NCBI RefSeq assembly: GCF_000331105.1
Contig: NC_020054.1
Location: 6,079,815 to 6,143,814 of the forward strand
Length of the DNA stretch: 64,000 bases
Direction: 5' to 3'
DNA from: Fibrella aestuarina BUZ 2
GTDB lineage: Bacteria > Bacteroidota > Bacteroidia > Cytophagales > Spirosomataceae
Positions 34,126-41,736 of this stretch are shown here, piece after piece. The notes below the pieces were generated by a model, which saw only the letters and a program-made list of their open reading frames with translations, was not told the DNA's origin and did not search any database. The position numbers were made by a program, and so were the translations under genes. The first letter of the stretch is position 1, and every line of letters starts with the position of its first letter.

Positions 34126-34887
34126 TCAATTCGTTAAACGCATGGGTATGCCCTGAGCCGCCAGGTACGTCTTCAGGTCGGGAATACCAATTTCTTTGAA
34201 GTGAAAAATACTGGCCGCCAGGCCCGCATCGGCTTTGCCCGTCGTGAACACGTCGGCAAAGTGGCCCATCGTGCCTGCGCCACCCGACGCGATGACCGGG
34301 ATGTTGGCGGCACCGGATACCGCCGCCGTCAGCTCGAGGGCAAAACCAGCTTTGGTACCGTCGGTGTCCATCGACGTTAGTAAGAGTTCACCCGCCCCAC
34401 GGTCTTCAACTTCCTTCGCCCAGGCCAGCGTTCGCAGTTCAGTTGGCCGCCGACCGCCGTGCGTGTGCACGATGTGTTCGCCGTCGACGTACCGTGTATC
34501 GATCGCTACGACGATGCACTGACTCCCAAACTCAAGGGCCAGTTCATTGATCAAATCGGGTCGCCGCACGGCCGACGAGTTGATCGACACCTTATCGGCA
34601 CCAGCATTGAGCAACGCCGATACATCGGCCACCGACGAGATTCCGCCCCCAACGGTGAACGGGATGTTTACGGCATGCGCCACGCGCCGCACCAGTTCAA
34701 TCAGCGTTTTACGCTCGTCGACGGTGGCCGTGATGTCCAGAAATACCAATTCATCGGCCCCCTGTCGGGCGTAGATAGCGCCCAGTTCGACCGGGTCGCC
34801 GGCATCGCGCAGGTTCACGAAATTGGTGCCTTTCACGGTGCGCCCATCTTTAATGTCAAGACAGGGAATGATTCGTTTTGTCAGCAT
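34126..34887 (-). CDS. hisF: Imidazole glycerol phosphate synthase, cyclase subunit
   Basis: A 253-residue (beta/alpha)8 barrel that, with ammonia from HisH, makes imidazole glycerol phosphate and AICAR in histidine synthesis. Catalytic Asp11 ([16 protein letters not shown]) and the second Asp in [13 protein letters not shown] are present, with the phosphate-binding loops VGGGISS and [14 protein letters not shown]. Its start codon overlaps the stop of the GNAT gene (ATGA), showing translational coupling. It partners with HisH, encoded at the head of the same cluster. Confidence 0.97.
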   Translation of the reverse strand: MLTKRIIPCLDIKDGRTVKGTNFVNLRDAGDPVELGAIYARQGADELVFLDITATVDERKTLIELVRRVAHAVNIPFTVGGGISSVADVSALLNAGADKVSINSSAVRRPDLINELALEFGSQCIVVAIDTRYVDGEHIVHTHGGRRPTELRTLAWAKEVEDRGAGELLLTSMDTDGTKAGFALELTAAVSGAANIPVIASGGAGTMGHFADVFTTGKADAGLAASIFHFKEIGIPDLKTYLAAQGIPMRLTN

Positions 34888-35306
34888 CAGTAGGCGGTAA
34901 AAAATTTAATAGCCATCGTATTTTCCGGGTTTTCGATGGGCGTAAATCCGAATTGGCGGTAGAGCCTGTGGGCGTCCTGCGTTACCAGCATCATCCGCCG
35001 GATGCCCTGTAAGGCATCGTGGTTCATGATGGTTTGCATAAGCTGTTTGGAATAGCCTTTGCCGCGCTGTTCGGGAACAATAAATACGTCGGCCAGATAC
35101 CCAAACGTAGCGTAATCGGTAACGACGCGGGCGAAACCGACCTGCTGCCCGTCTAAATAAACGCCAAAGCAAAGGGAATGCTCAATCGACCGCTGCACCA
35201 CGTCGAGCGGAATATTCCGGCACCAATAGGCTTCCTGACGGAGAAATCGGTGGATCAACCCCACGTCGAGCCGGGTTTTGTCTGTGCTGATTTCGACGGT
35301 GTTCAT
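34887..35306 (-). CDS. GNAT-family N-acetyltransferase embedded in the his cluster
   Basis: A 139-residue acetyltransferase of the GNAT fold. The acetyl-CoA-binding segment reads [21 protein letters not shown] (Gln/Arg-x-x-Gly-x-Gly type), preceded by the beta-4 strand FGYLADV and followed by [20 protein letters not shown]. It is inserted between hisA and hisF with ATGA-type overlaps at both ends, so its translation is coupled to both. The acceptor substrate is unknown. It may act on an amine linked to histidine metabolism or may simply be a passenger fixed by operon rearrangement. Confidence 0.9.
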   Translation of the reverse strand: MNTVEISTDKTRLDVGLIHRFLRQEAYWCRNIPLDVVQRSIEHSLCFGVYLDGQQVGFARVVTDYATFGYLADVFIVPEQRGKGYSKQLMQTIMNHDALQGIRRMMLVTQDAHRLYRQFGFTPIENPENTMAIKFFTAY

Positions 35307-36034
35307 GCGTTGATTGCCGACAGCTGTTTCAAGGTCACGCGCCCTTCGTAGATCGCCTTCCCGACGATTACGCCGAACAGATTCATCTCGGCCAGCTTTT
35401 CGAGGTCGTCCATGTTACTCACACCGCCACTGGCAATAATGTTCAGCGATTGGTTGTTCTGCTGGGTACGTTCCTGCAGGTTCCGGTACAGGTCAAACGA
35501 GGGGCCCTGCAACAGCCCGTCTTTGGCCACGTCGGTGCTGATCACATGCGAAATGCCCTTCTCGACCCATTCAGCAACAAAATCATATACCCAGAGGGTG
35601 GTTGACTCTTCCCAGCCGCCAACAGCAATCTTTTCGTTTTTGGCATCGGCGCCCAGAATCACCACGTCGGCCCCATGCCGCGACAGCCACCGCTCGACCA
35701 GATCGGGCTCGCGCACGGCTACGCTACCGGCAGTAATCTGCTTCGCGCCACATTCGAGCGCAATCCGTAAGTCGTCGTCCGACTGAATGCCACCGCCGAA
35801 ATCGATGTGCAGTTTGGTTTTGGTGGCGATCAGCTCGAGCACTTTGTAGTTGATGACCCGTTTGGCTTTGGCCCCATCGAGGTCAACCAGATGCAGTCGA
35901 CTAAGACCGGCATCTTCAAACTGCATCGCCACGTCGAGCGGGCGGGCGTTGTATTCGGTCTTTTGGGCGTAGTCGCCCTGCGTCAGCCGGACGGCTTTGC
36001 CCTCAATTAAGTCAATGGCAGGAATAATATGCAT
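35303..36034 (-). CDS. hisA: ProFAR isomerase
   Basis: A 243-residue (beta/alpha)8 isomerase that converts ProFAR to PRFAR in histidine synthesis. The catalytic Asp8 (MHIIPAIDLIEGKAVRL) and the second acidic residue in ISTDVAKDGLLQGP are present. Phosphate-binding loops are DFGGGIQSDDD and ASGGVSNMDDLEKL. ATG 36034 gives the canonical N-terminus; a start six codons upstream is less likely. The 3' end overlaps the GNAT start codon (ATGA). A 114-bp gap with an imperfect inverted repeat separates it from hisH. Confidence 0.96.
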   Translation of the reverse strand: MHIIPAIDLIEGKAVRLTQGDYAQKTEYNARPLDVAMQFEDAGLSRLHLVDLDGAKAKRVINYKVLELIATKTKLHIDFGGGIQSDDDLRIALECGAKQITAGSVAVREPDLVERWLSRHGADVVILGADAKNEKIAVGGWEESTTLWVYDFVAEWVEKGISHVISTDVAKDGLLQGPSFDLYRNLQERTQQNNQSLNIIASGGVSNMDDLEKLAEMNLFGVIVGKAIYEGRVTLKQLSAINA

Positions 36035-36044
36035 AGTTACTATT

Positions 36045-36146
36045 GAACGCAAAGGCGCTACGAAAAACGCGAAGTATAGGTTATAGACGCCATACTGGTC
36101 TACACCACGTTGCGTCCTTTACGTTACCCTTAGCGTCTCTGCGTTC
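36045..36146. repeat. Imperfect inverted repeat between hisH and hisA
   Basis: GAACGCAAAGGCGCTA (36045-36060) pairs with 36131-36146 with two mismatches over 16 bp, and the flanks (ACTAT, GCG) extend the similarity. The word GAACGCARAGRCGC is a common dispersed intergenic word in Bacteroidota. It sits inside the his operon and may act on mRNA stability. Confidence 0.55.
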
Positions 36147-36148
36147 GA

Positions 36149-36733
36149 TTATAGTTTCAGGAAGTTTTCGAGAATGCGCTGTCCCACGTTGCCGCTGATT
36201 TCGGCGTGGAATTGGGCGGCGTAGAAGTTATCGCGTTGCAACATGGCGCTAAACGGTCGGCCGTAGTTACAAACGGCGGTGGTGCTGGGGCACACGTCGG
36301 CCGCATAGCTGTGCACAAAGTATACGTATGCCTCCGGCGGCAGGCCTTCCGTCAGCGGTCCCGTCAGGCTATGGATGCTATTCCAACCTGTATGCGGTAC
36401 CTTCCCCGCACTCGCCGGAAAGCGTCGGACGTCGATATCGAAAATCCCCATGCAGGTCGTGTCGTTCTCTTCAGAATGGCGGCACATCAACTGCATTCCC
36501 ACACACGTACCCAGCACGGGCTGTTTCAGGCTAGGAATAAGCAGGTCGAGTCCTCGCTCGCGCAGGTAGGCCATGGCCGTACTCGCTTCGCCCACACCGG
36601 GGAAAATCACCTTATCGGCAGCACGGATCGTGGCCTCATCGTCGGTCAGTTCGTAACTGACGCCAATTCGGTCCAGCGCATACATCACCGATTGCACATT
36701 GCCAGCGTTGTATTTAATGATAACGGTCTTCAT
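36149..36733 (-). CDS. hisH: Imidazole glycerol phosphate synthase, glutamine amidotransferase subunit
   Basis: A 194-residue class I glutaminase that feeds ammonia to HisF. The catalytic triad is present: Cys77 (PVLGTCVGMQLM), His176 and Glu178 (AAQFHAEISG, where the common Pro is Ala). The glycine loop FPGVGEASTAM and the C-terminal HPE-like segment fit the family. The frame is open far upstream, but ATG 36733 gives the standard N-terminus (MKTVIIKYNAGN). It is the first structural gene after the leader peptide and terminator, so its transcription is likely governed by attenuation. Confidence 0.96.
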   Translation of the reverse strand: MKTVIIKYNAGNVQSVMYALDRIGVSYELTDDEATIRAADKVIFPGVGEASTAMAYLRERGLDLLIPSLKQPVLGTCVGMQLMCRHSEENDTTCMGIFDIDVRRFPASAGKVPHTGWNSIHSLTGPLTEGLPPEAYVYFVHSYAADVCPSTTAVCNYGRPFSAMLQRDNFYAAQFHAEISGNVGQRILENFLKL

Positions 36734-36743
36734 GAGGGCCAAT

Positions 36744-36771
36744 AAAAAACCCGGCTCTGGGCAGAACCGGG
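36744..36771 (-). terminator. Attenuator terminator upstream of hisH
   Basis: On the minus strand CCCGGTTCT-GCCC-AGAGCCGGG forms a 9-bp stem (one G-U pair) directly followed by TTTTTT. It ends 11 nt before the hisH start codon, an unusual place for an ordinary terminator but the expected place for an attenuator. Confidence 0.9.
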
Positions 36772-36825
36772 CTACGTAGTTTCGTGAATCAGACAGGTCA
36801 GTCACAAAGCATACAGCGGTCTGCA

Positions 36826-36888
36826 TCAGCAGGCGAGCCGATGATGGACAGCATAGTGAGCGATGTGAGTTGCTGAGCAGTGATTCAT
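36826..36888 (-). CDS. Histidine-rich leader peptide (20 aa) of the his cluster
   Basis: ATG at 36888 to TGA at 36828-36826 encodes MNHCSATHIAHYAVHHRLAC. Five of 20 residues are His (3, 8, 11, 15, 16), with the last two adjacent and near the end. The peptide itself is unlikely to have a function; its translation speed is the sensor for charged tRNA-His. It lies between a promoter box and an attenuator terminator, upstream of hisH. No Shine-Dalgarno is possible if transcription starts where the -7 box predicts, so it may be translated from a leaderless or nearly leaderless mRNA. Confidence 0.82.
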   Translation of the reverse strand: MNHCSATHIAHYAVHHRLAC

Positions 36889-36892
36889 GCCG

Positions 36893-36900
36893 CAAAATTA
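36893..36900 (-). promoter_or_regulatory. Bacteroidota -7 box of the his cluster
   Basis: TAATTTTG on the minus strand is a perfect TAnnTTTG match, ending 4 bp before the leader-peptide ATG. An ATTG about 20 nt upstream (36921-36924) could serve as the -33 element. The predicted transcription start falls at or next to the leader start codon. Confidence 0.6.
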
Positions 36901-36986
36901 CAACAGCTTGCCGGGAAGTGCAATGTAACGGGCCACCTGCCGCCTTCTTTTGACGAAATGGTAGCAAGCAACCCCGTTTTGTCGCT

Positions 36987-36994
36987 TACTTTTG
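36987..36994 (+). promoter_or_regulatory. Bacteroidota -7 box for the second GMD-like gene
   Basis: TACTTTTG is a perfect TAnnTTTG match, 22 bp upstream of the start codon, and marks the left end of the capsule locus. Confidence 0.55.
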
Positions 36995-37016
36995 TGCCCA
37001 CTCGTAACTAAAGGAT

Positions 37017-37991
37017 ATGAAGACGGCGTTGATTTGTGGCATTTCGGGACAAGATGGGGCTTACTTAGCCAAATTATTGCTTGAGAAAGGCTATCAGGTT
37101 TACGGTGGGTCACGCGATGCCCAGATGTCATCCTTCCGAAACCTGGAGCGCTTGGGCATCCGAGAGGCTATTCAGGTCGTTTCGGTCAGCATCAATGACT
37201 TTCGCAGTGTGCTGCAAACGCTGCAAAAGGTACAGCCCGACGAAGTCTATAATCTGGCTGGCCAGAGTTCGGTTGGGCTGTCCTTCGAGCAGCCTGTTGA
37301 GACGTTAGAGAGTATCAGTATTGGCACGTTGAACCTGCTTGAGTCAATTCGATTCACCAACCGCCCCATCCGGTTTTACAATGCGGGTTCCAGTGAATGC
37401 TTCGGCGACACAGGTACGTTGGCGGCCGACGAACATACACCGTTCCGGCCGCGAAGTCCTTACGGCGTGGCGAAGGCGGCGGCGTTCTGGCAGGTAGCCA
37501 ACTACCGCGAAGCCTACCAACTTCACGCGAGTACCGGTATTCTGTTCAACCACGAGTCGCCTCTTCGGCCCGAGCGCTTTGTCACCCAGAAAATCGTGTC
37601 AGCCGCCTGCCGGATTGCCAATGGCAGCAACGAGAAGTTGACGCTTGGTAATGTGGATATTGCCCGCGACTGGGGCTGGGCTCCTGACTACGTGGAGGCA
37701 ATGTGGCGCATGCTGCAACAGGAGCAGGCCGACGATTTTGTTATTGCCACTGGTCAAACGCACACGCTGAAAGAATTCATCGCCGTTGTTTTCGAGCAGG
37801 TCGGCCTGAAATACGAAGAGCACGTCGTATCAGATTCGCAACTGTTCCGCCCAACTGATATTGCGGAGGGGCACGCCAACCCAGCCAAAGCAAAACAATT
37901 ACTTGGCTGGCAAGCCCGCCATTCGATGGAGACGGTGGCCAAGATGATGGTCGACGCCGCGTTGATTCGGTCTCGCCCACAACTGGCTTAA
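37017..37991 (+). CDS. GDP-mannose 4,6-dehydratase-like nucleotide-sugar dehydratase
   Basis: A 324-residue extended SDR closely related to [32 protein letters not shown] (NADP site), then LAGQSSVGLSFEQPVET, SSECFGD and SPYGVAKAAAFW (Ser and Tyr-x3-Lys), NHESPLRPERFVTQKI and RDWGWAPDYVEAM. It is about 45 residues shorter than the gmd product at 7496-8608 and lacks the [13 protein letters not shown] stretch, having SRDAQMSSFRNLERLG instead. It probably makes a 6-deoxy sugar for the capsule encoded downstream. The substrate is GDP-mannose by analogy. Confidence 0.9.
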   Translation: MKTALICGISGQDGAYLAKLLLEKGYQVYGGSRDAQMSSFRNLERLGIREAIQVVSVSINDFRSVLQTLQKVQPDEVYNLAGQSSVGLSFEQPVETLESISIGTLNLLESIRFTNRPIRFYNAGSSECFGDTGTLAADEHTPFRPRSPYGVAKAAAFWQVANYREAYQLHASTGILFNHESPLRPERFVTQKIVSAACRIANGSNEKLTLGNVDIARDWGWAPDYVEAMWRMLQQEQADDFVIATGQTHTLKEFIAVVFEQVGLKYEEHVVSDSQLFRPTDIAEGHANPAKAKQLLGWQARHSMETVAKMMVDAALIRSRPQLA

Positions 37992-38023
37992 CTAGAATGA
38001 CATAACATTTAGGCAATCCATTG

Positions 38024-38031
38024 TACCTTTG
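38024..38031 (+). promoter_or_regulatory. Bacteroidota -7 box for the polysaccharide export gene
   Basis: TACCTTTG is a perfect TAnnTTTG match, 32 bp upstream of the ATG at 38064. Confidence 0.5.
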
Positions 38032-38063
38032 CCGACTTATTGACGGCTTACGGGCCACGTTTT

Positions 38064-40448
38064 ATGACCGTAACTCACTTGCTAATTCCTTCGCTTCTTC
38101 GACAATGCTTGTCATATTGCCTGCTCGGGCTACTTTTCCTCTTTACCTCAACCGTTGACGGCCTTGCTCAGTCCCGAGTTGACCAGTTATCGGATGAGCA
38201 GGTGCAGGAATTTTATCGCCGGGCCCAGTCGAGCGGCTTAAGTGAGCTTCAGATTGAACAGGCGGCCATGTCGCAGGGCTACACACTCGATGACATCACC
38301 AAGATGCGCCGCCGCATCACAGAAATTAGAGGTAAATCGCCCCGTAGCTACCGTGGCAGCGGCGAAGCCGACACCAGCATCGTACGCACATTGCCTTCAG
38401 GATTATCACGCCGCCGCGCTGACTCGCTGGGTTTACCACGTATTGATTCAACGAGTCTGCGCAGCCGCGTTTTTGGCGCCTCTCTGTTCCAGAATGCGGG
38501 GCTTTCGTTTGAACCCGACATTCGAATCGCTACCCCGAAAAACTACATCGTTGGTCCCGATGATGAGATTCTGTTAGATATCTACGGCGCTTCGTCCGAT
38601 AATTTTCGGTTACGCGTTACGCCTGAAGGCACCGTGAAAATTCCCAACCTGGCGCCTGTCCTGGTTAGCGGACTAACGGTCGAGCAGGCTGAGCAACGTA
38701 TCATCGCCCGGCTGCGCCAAGGTGGTTTTCAAGGATTAGGTACAGCGGGTAGCGGTACGTATGCATCGGCTTCACTCGGCAAAATCCGCAGCATTCGGGT
38801 TACGCTCGTCGGCGAAGTTGTACACCCAGGTACGTATACCATTTCGTCGCTAGGCTCGGCGTTCAATGCACTGTATTTGGCTGGGGGGCCTAACCCCGAG
38901 ACGGGTTCATTTCGGCGCATCCAGGTCATTCGGGGAAACAGGATAGTACGTACTATCGACCTGTACGATTTTTTGCTGCGCGCCGATCAGCGCGATAACA
39001 TTCGGCTTCAGGATCAGGACGTCATTCGAGTAGCCGAGTACCAGACACGTGTCGATGTGCAAGGCGAGGTGCGTCGGCCTTATCTGTTTGAACTTTTACC
39101 AGGCGAAAACTTTCAAACGCTACTGGCTTTTGCTGGTGGGTTCAACGAAGAGGCTTACACCGCTTCTATATCCGTTCGCCGCAACACGCCCCGTGAACGA
39201 AAAGTGATTACGCTCACACCAGATGAGTTTACCTCGTTTATGCCCCAACGTGGTGATCGTTTCACCATTGGCCGTATTCTGAATCGGTACGAGAATCGGG
39301 TACAGATCGTTGGTGCGGTAATGCGGCCGGGCGATTACGCCCTTGAGAACGGACTGGTTACTGTTGGGGACCTCATCCGGCGAGCCGATGGTCTTCGGAA
39401 GGATGCGTCAACGACCCGGGCCAATATCTTTCGGGAAAGCGACAATATGGATGTGCAAAACATCACTTTTGACGTGAGTCGTTTGCTCAAGGGTGAGGTG
39501 GCTGATATTCCCCTTCAACGCCAGGATAGCGTGGTCATCCAGTCAATTCGTGATCTAAGAGAAGCGTATAACGTCACTATCGAAGGAGCCGTCAACAAGC
39601 CTAGTACATTCAGCTACGTAAGCAATATGACCGTGGCGGATTTGATTACTCTGGCAGGTGGTTTCCAGGAAGGAGCTACAGCGAACCGGATCGAGATCGC
39701 CCGTCGGATACGTAGCGACTCAACTAATAGCCAGACCAACACGGAGATTTACCGATTTAATATTGATCGGTCTTTGAGACTTACAGAGGAGGATGCCCGC
39801 TTTTTGCTCCAGCCGTTCGATGTCGTCTATATACGTACCCAGCCTTATTACGAAACGCAGCAACAAGTGTTCGTTAATGGAGAAGTCCTCCACCCAGGCG
39901 TATATGCTATTTTAAGTCGTACTGAACGTATTTCTGATTTGATTCAACGGGCAGGTGGCCTCAAACCGGATGCTTATCTAGCTGGCTCACAGTTTTACAG
40001 AAGCCGTAAATTGATCGGGACAGATATCCGAGCAATTCTTGATAATCCCAGCGCTGACGGAAATCTCCTCCTACAAGATCGGGATACGTTGTACATTCCC
40101 CGCCGTTCAGACCTTGTAGAGGTGCAGGGGGCGGTGTTGAATCCGTCAACCGTCAGTTATGGCCAGCGCCTGACGTTGCGTGACTATGTCACGCAAGCGG
40201 GTGGATACACGGAAAACGCCCGAGTGAGTCGGTCCTATGTTATTTATCCAAATGGACGCAAAGACCGAACAAAGCGATTTTTTGGTATTAAATCATACCC
40301 TAAAATTCAGCCGGGTTCGGTCGTGGTAATTCCGTTTAAACCACTTGACAATGATCGACTCACCCCTACTGAACGATTTGGTATTTTTTCGCTAATCGGC
40401 ACGCTAGCTGCGACGGCGACAACCATCATCATTAATCTGAGCAAGTAA
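38064..40448 (+). CDS. Wza-type polysaccharide export protein with multiple SLBB domains
   Basis: A 794-residue outer-membrane/periplasmic export protein. A signal peptide (about 1-35) precedes a Poly_export domain (about 150-220, GPDDEILLDIYGASSDNFRLRVTPEGTVKIPNL). At least four SLBB-type repeats follow, each with a GxVxxPGxY-like start and an AGG turn (for example VTLVGEVVHPGTYTIS, NGEVLHPGVYAIL, LIQRAGGLKPDAY). It ends with two short hydrophobic stretches. It would form the export channel for the capsule with the Wzz-like protein encoded 7 bp downstream. The frame opens at a TTG eight codons earlier; ATG 38064 is preferred. It is longer than E. coli Wza, as usual in Bacteroidota. Confidence 0.93.
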   Translation: MTVTHLLIPSLLRQCLSYCLLGLLFLFTSTVDGLAQSRVDQLSDEQVQEFYRRAQSSGLSELQIEQAAMSQGYTLDDITKMRRRITEIRGKSPRSYRGSGEADTSIVRTLPSGLSRRRADSLGLPRIDSTSLRSRVFGASLFQNAGLSFEPDIRIATPKNYIVGPDDEILLDIYGASSDNFRLRVTPEGTVKIPNLAPVLVSGLTVEQAEQRIIARLRQGGFQGLGTAGSGTYASASLGKIRSIRVTLVGEVVHPGTYTISSLGSAFNALYLAGGPNPETGSFRRIQVIRGNRIVRTIDLYDFLLRADQRDNIRLQDQDVIRVAEYQTRVDVQGEVRRPYLFELLPGENFQTLLAFAGGFNEEAYTASISVRRNTPRERKVITLTPDEFTSFMPQRGDRFTIGRILNRYENRVQIVGAVMRPGDYALENGLVTVGDLIRRADGLRKDASTTRANIFRESDNMDVQNITFDVSRLLKGEVADIPLQRQDSVVIQSIRDLREAYNVTIEGAVNKPSTFSYVSNMTVADLITLAGGFQEGATANRIEIARRIRSDSTNSQTNTEIYRFNIDRSLRLTEEDARFLLQPFDVVYIRTQPYYETQQQVFVNGEVLHPGVYAILSRTERISDLIQRAGGLKPDAYLAGSQFYRSRKLIGTDIRAILDNPSADGNLLLQDRDTLYIPRRSDLVEVQGAVLNPSTVSYGQRLTLRDYVTQAGGYTENARVSRSYVIYPNGRKDRTKRFFGIKSYPKIQPGSVVVIPFKPLDNDRLTPTERFGIFSLIGTLAATATTIIINLSK

Positions 40449-40455
40449 TAGTCGT

Positions 40456-41520
40456 ATGTCAGTAATAGAAAGGGGGGAAGATACTGCAAACGACCAGGTC
40501 ATCGAGATCCGTCTGAGCGATGTGACGACTTTTCTGAAGAAGAGTCGACGCATTATGCTTATAGGTGCTCTGATAGGCGCGCTAATCGGGGGCATCTATG
40601 CCTTTTCGAAACCAAACGAATATACTTCCCAGATAACAGTGTTACCGGAAATTCAGGCTAAGGGATCTTCTGGTTTAGGCGGCTTAGGTTCTTTAGCAGG
40701 TTTAGCAGGTATTGATATCAGCAGTATGACTTCAGCTACAGATGCCATCCGTCCTGAGTTGTACCCTGATGTATTACAGAGCGTCCCTTTCGCGTTAAAT
40801 ATGCTCAAACGTCCTGTTTATGTAAAGGAATTCAAACGTACCCAATCATTAGAAACGTACCTAGCAGAGAAGTCAAGATCTCGTTTTTCTGACTTACTGA
40901 GCTTCGGCAATGCTAGCACCGAGAGCGATGACATACCAGGCGATACAAGTCAGGTATTGCGTATGAATAGAGAGCAAGAGGTATTGGTTAAGGCTTTACA
41001 CAAACAAATAACCGGTACATACGAGAAGAAATCAGGCGTGCTAACGATTACGACGATTATGAATGACCCGGTTGTAGCAGCCGATGTCGTGCGTCATTCA
41101 TTAGCTTACTTAACCGATTACATAACGACCTATCGTACAGAGAAAGCCCGCCGTGAAGTTGACTTTCTGAACCGGCAGGTGGCAACGGCAAAACAACGCT
41201 ATCAAACGGCAGAGTACGCGCTTTCTGCCTATCGCGATCAGAACCGTAGTGTATTTCTGAATACAGCCAAAATTGAAGAGCAACGTATACAGGCAGAATT
41301 CTTGCTAGCTCAGGATTTATACAATACGCTCTCCAAACAGTCAGAAATGGCAAAAATTAAGGTGCAGGAGAACACGCCTGTTTTTAAGGTTCTAGAACCC
41401 GCCCGTATTCCCTTAAAGAAAAGTGGTCCAGGGCGTATTGGTATCATATTGATATTTATAACATTAGGTTTGTTCCTTTCCTTATTTATTAAGGCGTACA
41501 ATACGTGGCGGTCAATATAG
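40456..41520 (+). CDS. Wzz-type polysaccharide co-polymerase (no kinase domain)
   Basis: A 354-residue inner-membrane chain-length regulator. The first membrane helix (about 34-52, IMLIGALIGALIGGIYAFS) is followed by the Wzz domain (PNEYTSQITVLPEI), a long periplasmic coiled-coil region (about 230-310, REVDFLNRQVATAKQRYQTAEYALSAYRDQN) and a second helix (about 328-348) preceded by the proline-rich ARIPLKKSGPGR. There is no C-terminal tyrosine kinase domain. It is 7 bp after the export gene. It marks the right end of the GC-rich part; base composition drops sharply just after it. Confidence 0.92.
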   Translation: MSVIERGEDTANDQVIEIRLSDVTTFLKKSRRIMLIGALIGALIGGIYAFSKPNEYTSQITVLPEIQAKGSSGLGGLGSLAGLAGIDISSMTSATDAIRPELYPDVLQSVPFALNMLKRPVYVKEFKRTQSLETYLAEKSRSRFSDLLSFGNASTESDDIPGDTSQVLRMNREQEVLVKALHKQITGTYEKKSGVLTITTIMNDPVVAADVVRHSLAYLTDYITTYRTEKARREVDFLNRQVATAKQRYQTAEYALSAYRDQNRSVFLNTAKIEEQRIQAEFLLAQDLYNTLSKQSEMAKIKVQENTPVFKVLEPARIPLKKSGPGRIGIILIFITLGLFLSLFIKAYNTWRSI

Positions 41521-41531
41521 CAACTTAGCCT

Positions 41532-41539
41532 TATTTTTG
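41532..41539 (+). promoter_or_regulatory. Bacteroidota -7 box upstream of the flippase gene
   Basis: TATTTTTG is a perfect TAnnTTTG match in the 216-bp gap, about 200 bp upstream of the flippase start. The long distance makes its assignment uncertain. Confidence 0.35.
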
Positions 41540-41736
41540 CATTTCTGCTCATTAACCTTCACATTCAGTCTATCAATGGCTTGCAAACTCGAATTCTTTT
41601 CAAATAGCCTTACTAAATTCAGCTTAAAGTATATTCAAAAATATTGAAACAGTCTAATTAGGTGCTTTCATTCTTCTTTAAAAGCCTTTACTAAAGAAGC
41701 TGTCATGATCCCTGATCGAAAATAGATAATCCAAGT

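Larger units (their letters stand above)
36744..36888 (-). promoter_or_regulatory. Histidine attenuator (leader, antiterminator, terminator)
   Basis: The leader ORF (36826-36888) is followed immediately by GCAGACCG (36824-36817), which can pair with CGGTTCTGC (36769-36761), the 5' arm of the terminator, through 8 bp with one bulged T. A ribosome waiting at the last His codons (36846-36841) would leave this segment free, giving antitermination; a ribosome at the stop codon would cover it, allowing the terminator. The layout follows the classical his/trp mechanism. Pairing was read by eye, not folded. Confidence 0.8.
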
